In this document: piece by piece, positions 59,013-64,000 of the stretch
Numbering within the stretch: the first letter of the stretch is position 1
How the letters are laid out: the number at the start of each line of letters is the position of its first letter
Assembly (NCBI GenBank): GCA_963942565.1
Contig: OZ012694.1
Location: 20,661,248 to 20,725,247, forward strand
DNA from: Maea johnstoni
Lineage: Eukaryota; Annelida; Polychaeta; Spionida; Magelonidae
Length of the DNA stretch: 64,000 bases
Direction: 5' to 3'
The notes under the pieces: model-generated
What the model was told of the DNA's origin: nothing
The model's database searches: none
Seen by the model: only the letters and a program-made list of their open reading frames with translations
Translations under genes and position numbers: made by a program

Positions 59013-59745
59013 GTTAATGCTGAAGTAGCGATGAACCAGTTGTAAGTGGTGTTGGAGAAAACCAGAGTACCCGTGAATACCACCACCTGACCTAAGTCAC
59101 TGACAACTTTCTCTCACGCCCTGAACCAGATTGGAAGCCTTCCTCGCTAGTGCAACGCCATAGGCAGACATAGAAAGATGAGGAGGAATTTAGTCCCTTT
59201 TCTGCCAGGTTAATGCTTAACCCATTCACACTTAGAGTTTCTCTAGAAAGTGTCGTCTGCTACTCTCATACTTTTGAAAATATCTTTTGAATAAAGCAAA
59301 AATTCACAAATCATTTGAAGGAGAGTTGTTGTCTGGCTTGTGATCAACATTTCTCCTTCAAATGTTTTCAAGAAAATGTGTTTGTAAGTTAAATATTTCC
59401 AAAATCGTCAGGCCCCTTTTGGCTGCTCTGAGTATTAATGGGTTAAGTAGCGATGAACCAGTTGTATGTGGTGGCGGAGGAAGTACCCGGCAAAAACACC
59501 ACCTGACCCGAGTCACTGACAACTTTCTTACATAGAGAAATAAGGAGAGATGAAGTCCCTTTTTAAGCAGCGTTAAGGCTTTATTAGCGACAGTTGTGAG
59601 TTGTGGTGGAGAAAACCGAAGTACCCGGCGAAAACCAGAACCAGACCATAGTCACTGACAACTTTCTCACACGGTCTGAACCAGATTGGGACCCACGCAA
59701 TGGTGAGAGACAGTGAGCAGTCAGTGACTTTCACCACTGCTCTGG
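59013..59745 (-). mobile_element. Three tandem SINE tails, one hit by a P1 MITE
   Basis: Three copies of GTAGCGATGAACCAGTTGTA-like sequence with GAGTACCCGG and GTCACTGACAACTTTCT, starting near 59025, 59448 and 59587. All match the reversed tail of the SINE at 16510. The last retains head sequence (ATGGTGAGAGACAGTGAGCA). Confidence 0.72.
59221..59442 (+). mobile_element. piggyBac-type MITE P1 with a readable empty site
   Basis: 222 bp between TTAA (59217-59220) and TTAA (59443-59446). It interrupts one of three SINE-tail copies. The uninterrupted neighbour near 59013-59045 reads GTTAATGCTGAAGTAGCGAT where this one reads GTTAATGC-TTAA-[element]-TTAA-GTAGCGAT, which directly supports a four-base TTAA-like target. 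Confidence 0.9.
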
Positions 59746-60479
59746 TTTGCATGCAGCTAACTGATAAATGCCTGTAGCAGCCAAAACTAACTACTGATGA
59801 TATCTCTCTTATAAGACCATGTTTGAGAAAAAAATTGAAGGATAGATGTCCATCATAATTCTATCTATAACTGTCTCTCATATAGTTTGCACAATTCAAA
59901 AGTAATTTTCAAAAGAATAACAGTTGGACCCAACACATGTGTCAAGAAAATATACACATCATATATATACATAAATATATATACATACATACATACGATT
60001 GTAAGAATAATGTCATCATTATTGCATATGTCAAATCCCACACACGTGTCAAGTCTAACCAGGTCATGACAACACCACAGCGGGGGTAAATATCGTCTCA
60101 GCGACACTACTGATCAATTCATCTGCTTAGTTACCAGGTAACATCAATTACCAGGTAAGCATTCCCTCTACTTAACAACGACGACAACCTGGAGCGCTGG
60201 CTGAGTAAGTATTCTCAAAACAATCATCCAGACCCACGTTGGGTTGGAGTCTCTCCAAACAGGGGATTCACATCCCGGATCACACTGGCTTATAATGCCG
60301 GAAGACGAGAACCGTACACCCTCTTGGCTGCCGGCCCAATTAGCGAAATCAGTTACAAAGTCACATCCACTATACCTACTTACTGTTATAAGCTATGCCG
60401 TAATAAAGGAAATCTTATGTTATACATATACCTACCGCCATTGGTGGTGTTGGTAGTAGTAGTAGTGGTCTTGAGATTG

Positions 60480-60800
60480 CGTTATAATAAAGCAACACAT
60501 GCTCCTGGCTCGCCCCTCCTGCTTGGCTGCCGCAGCGAGGAGCTAGCGCTATGGAAGCCGCAGCCGCAGCCGAGAACAGGCTAACCTAAATCTCAGGTCA
60601 ACCCCGGACGCTGACTACTGCGAGAGTAGGTTAGCTAAGGTAAACGCACATGCCTGCGGAATTTTAATGGCCTGTGCACAGCTAATCGTGATGCTGCAAT
60701 GCGCTGCTCTTGGCGCTAAGTTTGATTTTGAGCATGCCACAAGATGGCTGCTGCTGCTGCTGCATCAACCGCCCACATCATCTCAGCAAAAGGGGGGATG
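60480..60800. promoter_or_regulatory. GC-richer block, possible promoter or first exon
   Basis: CpG-containing stretch with ATGGAAGCCGCAGCCGCAGC at 60551 and AAGATGGCTGCTGCTGCTGC at 60742, the latter like a YY1-type start context. A single AGGTCA half-site lies at about 60595. No protein family recognised. It could be a promoter for either direction. Confidence 0.25.
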
Positions 60801-60905
60801 GAGGCAACTTCATTCATATTTCTCCAAAAATATATGTGTACATGTTTTATATATACTTATGTGTGTGCATATCTATCTGCCTTCCTATCTAAGTCTATGT
60901 ATGTA

Positions 60906-61227
<322 letters not shown>

Positions 61228-61392
61228 TAGATGAAAATAATTCCATTATATATGTTCAGAATATATGTGTGTATCCATTCCTATATGTGGTAGACCCACT
61301 AAAAGTCTTGCAGCCATTGGGTATGGGTTCAAAGCTTTGCTGAACCTTTAAGAGATAAAATGAATTATTGCTGCTTTTTTGCTTTTTTTTTT

Positions 61393-61620
61393 CAGAAAGG
61401 AGAGCAACACATGGCAAGATATTACCACATGGCATCCGGGCACCAGCGCGGCCCGCGACGCCCTAAGAGAAGCCGAGCTCTGGAGCGAAACCCATTATCG
61501 CCGTTTCCGAATCTCATTGATGCAATATCGGAACCGGCCCTTAATGCATCCAATAATTCCTACCTGGGAAACAGCTACATAAGGACAGGCTGTTGTGCCG
61601 GCAGAGACCTGAATTAGGCC
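61393..61620 (+). CDS. Possible exon, unassigned
   Basis: A strong pyrimidine tract ending TTTTTTTTTTCAG precedes it, and the base composition is exon-like. Two frames are open: one reads RKESNTWQDITTWHPGTSAA, then RDALREAELWSETHYRRF to a TAG at about 61582; the other reads KGEQHMARYYHMASGHQRGP to TAG near 61617. I recognise neither. Confidence 0.25.
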
Positions 61621-62174
61621 GTGTCCTCAGATAGCCTCAATTACTCCCGACTACCTTCCTACCTACTACTAGATCTCCCCCAGACGTACAGGATATGTGA
61701 TAGATTCATGCATTAACGTCACATCTTCCTAAGCCGGAGTGGGTGTGGGTGTTTTAGCGATGCAATGTATCAGTCGTAACAAAATCCACCCCATCCCCTC
61801 CAACCCAGTATTTTCTCTCATCAATCACCACCCTACCTAATCTTGCTTACCGACTGTACCCGAGAGTGGCAATATGATAGGCCCTTTAGAGGTTTTGCGA
61901 TGACACATATTTTCCTATTTCAGCTAAAATTCCCACTTACTGAGAATACAGGTGACACCAGCCCTTAGCCTATGATGGCCATTTTTATTTTGCTATTATC
62001 AGCTAAATTCTCCTTGCCACTCTCCTTATATCCAACTCTCAGCTGCACCAAAGGCTCCAGGTTTCAACATATTAGATTTAAGAAATCTACTTCAGCGAAC
62101 ATTTTTGGTTCCACAGGCAGTGATTGGATGATAACTTGACCAAGTCCAATCATCGATGGTCAACCACTTGCCTT

Positions 62175-62716
62175 GTACAACTCTCAGCTCTACCTAAGGG
62201 TCCACGTTAGCTTTAATCAGGCAATAATATACCCCTCCCCTATCTGAGGTCCCTGAGGATCCAGACAGCTTTGGCAGACCCCTGATGACATAAGGCGTGT
62301 TGCCGCTCCCCTTGTACAACTCTCAGCTCCACCTAAGGGTCTAGGTTAGCTTTAATCAGGCAATATAATATACCCCTCCCCCTATCTGAGGTCCCTGAGG
62401 ATCCAGACACCTCTGGCAGACCCCTGATGACATAAGGGGTGTTGCCGCTCCCCCTATCCAACTCTTAGCTCTACCTAAGGGTCCAGGTTAGCTTTAATCA
62501 GGCAATATAATATACCCCTTCCCTATCTGAGGTCCCTGAGGATCCAGACACCTCTGGCAGACCCCTGATGACATAAGGGGTGTTGCCGCTCCCCCTATCC
62601 AACTCTCAGCTCTACCTAAGGGTCTAGGTTAGCTTTAATCAGGCAATATAATATACCCCTCCCCTATCTGAGGTCCCTGAGGATCCAGACAGCTCTGGCA
62701 GACCCCTGATGACATA
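62175..62716 (+). repeat. Four-copy tandem repeat, 141-bp unit
   Basis: GGTTAGCTTTAATCAGGCAA recurs at offsets of 139, 142 and 141 bp, with TATCTGAGGTCCCTGAGGAT and CCCCTGATGACATAAGG. Copies are about 95% alike by eye; the first is most diverged. Confidence 0.88.
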
Positions 62717-62919
62717 AGAGGAGTGCGCATATCGCATGACACAGTCGGGTGAAAACCGTGACGTTTTTTAGGCGAGAGGCAACTTCCCGGGCAAACATGT
62801 TCCTGATTTAGATGAGTGCCGACCTTGATCATGAGATGCAGCCAGCTAACAATAGGGGTTGCTCGTGTAAAATAAAACTACGCCAGAGTTCATCTCCCAC
62901 CATCCTCTTCACGTAATAA

Positions 62920-63161
62920 CCCTTATGCTGCTGGTAGCTGATCTAACAAGTAAAAAACAATGCAAGAAACCTGAAAAATGATGCTGTCATGCTACTTTCA
63001 TCCAAGGCTAAATTGTTTGAAACTGAACTAATCCCTGTCATGTTGGTCTGCATTGGAAAGCTTTTGCCAAGTGCTATCACATGAATACCAATGTGCCAGG
63101 GTTTCATTCATATTTCAGCATGATTTTCTTTTGAAAAAATTAGCTACCAGCCATGAAAGGG
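62920..63161 (-). mobile_element. P2 MITE, first of a pair
   Basis: Starts CCCTTATGCTGCTGGTAGC and ends GCCATGAAAGG; it shares TTAA at 63162-63165 with the next copy. The left target is worn (ATAA). Confidence 0.72.
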
Positions 63162-63165
63162 TTAA

Positions 63166-63372
63166 CCGTAATGCTGCTGGTGGCAAATTTTTCCAATACA
63201 AAATGATGCAAAAAAACCCTGAAATATGACTGAAACCCTGACACATGGGTACTTATCAGAAAGTACTCAGCAAGAGCTATCCAATGAGTACCAACATGAC
63301 AGGTTTTAGATGGTTTTCAAAAATCTTTGCGTCCTTGTGCTTTGGACAAAAGTGGCCTCAGCATCGGTAGGG
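63166..63372 (-). mobile_element. P2 MITE, second of a pair
   Basis: 207 bp from CCGTAATGCTGCTGGTGGC to GCATCGGTAGGG between TTAA at 63162-63165 and 63373-63376. Like the P1 pair at 49977-50428, two copies of one family share a target. Confidence 0.78.
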
Positions 63373-63379
63373 TTAAGGA

Positions 63380-63545
63380 TGGAGGCCCTGATAGATGAGT
63401 GATCTAAGGTATCACCTCGAGTGTCTTGTGCCTCTCCTCACTGCAAAAAGTCCTAGGTTCAATTCTGGCTCAAGGCATGTGAGAAGGTTATTGGTGACTT
63501 CAGTTTAGGAGGTAAATATAACAGCTCTAGTTTATCGCTGGTTTC
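63380..63545 (+). mobile_element. SINE copy with B-box
   Basis: CCCTGATAGATGAGTGATCT head, B-box GGTTCAATTCT at 63456-63466, then CAAGGCATGTGAGAAGGTTA and GTGACTTCAGTTTAGG. Confidence 0.7.
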
Positions 63546-64000
63546 TTCTTGCAAGAAAGATCTTTGCTGATGCATTTTTTGCATGAGAACAAGGCCAACA
63601 TAAGTTCACTCAAAAACTTTTGCACAAGTGTTAGCAAAATATTTGGAGTGAAAATATGCTTCTTCTAACAAATCTTATATGGACTAATGATTAGCAAAAC
63701 TGGTAGGGCTTTAATTCACTGGTTGCTATGACAACGCCACTCACTTTAGGCTTTCTGGCTGTCAAACGGGTGCAATTAATGGAACCAATTAGCGAACAGT
63801 GATTGATGATGTCAATTACATTCTTTTGCTTGTCAATATCTTCAAGAAACAAATGCAAAAATAAATGTGTTTGATCAGAAATGTTAGCAGTTCCTAAGGT
63901 AACAATTTACACCTTTTTCCTGCTAGGATAAAAAATGGCTGACCCTTAAGGCAACACTATTAACATTATATTTATTATCAAGTGCCAACTTAGCTTACAA

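Overview
This is eukaryotic, animal-type DNA: two intron-rich genes with GT-AG splicing in a sea of short non-autonomous transposons and very long AT microsatellites. The organism is an invertebrate. One gene encodes a nuclear receptor with the ESCKAFFRRNA P-box of the NR1J/HR96 group, which is typical of protostomes, so a spiralian (for example a mollusc) or an arthropod is my best guess. The exact lineage cannot be fixed from the sequence alone. Two runs of N (about 21097-21296 and 55010-55209) are assembly gaps.

Layout. (1) 1-25489, plus strand: thirteen coding exons of the exocyst subunit Sec15 (EXOC6), from just inside the N-terminus to the stop codon. The first coding exon lies upstream of the window. 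About 200 residues of the middle are missing between 20643 and 23080, where one gap lies. (2) 25490-45854: the convergent intergenic interval and 3' UTRs, made of a tandem array grown from the last Sec15 exon, DNA-transposon relics, two 160-170 bp tandem arrays, an A-B-A'-B' block of near-perfect duplications and a cluster of CTCF-like motifs. (3) 45855-54011, minus strand: five exons of an NR1J/HR96-like nuclear receptor (DNA-binding domain in two exons, two in-phase hinge microexons and a single-exon ligand-binding domain). Its first exon is not identified. (4) 54012-64000: repeats, a GC-richer stretch at 60480-60800, an unassigned possible exon at 61393-61620 and a 141-bp tandem repeat.

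The two genes converge tail to tail and have no obvious functional link: Sec15 tethers secretory and recycling vesicles at the plasma membrane with Rab11, while NR1J receptors sense sterols and xenobiotics.

The most unusual feature is in the Sec15 gene. Its exon edges are repeatedly duplicated into neighbouring introns or flank. There is a decoy acceptor 103 bp before exon 5838-6022, about ten intact copies of that exon's donor in a 46-bp-period array, a 29-bp-period donor triplication after exon 14671-14754, a donor duplicated by what looks like a 14-bp target-site duplication at 23215/23338, a 21-bp acceptor-side duplication at 24747/24814, and ten 73-bp copies of the stop-codon region after 25430. 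The mobile elements can be classified from their ends and target duplications: a hAT-type MITE with three perfect 8-bp duplications, two piggyBac-type MITE families at TTAA, a Harbinger-type MITE at TTA, a Helitron inserted inside an AT microsatellite, and a tRNA-derived SINE.
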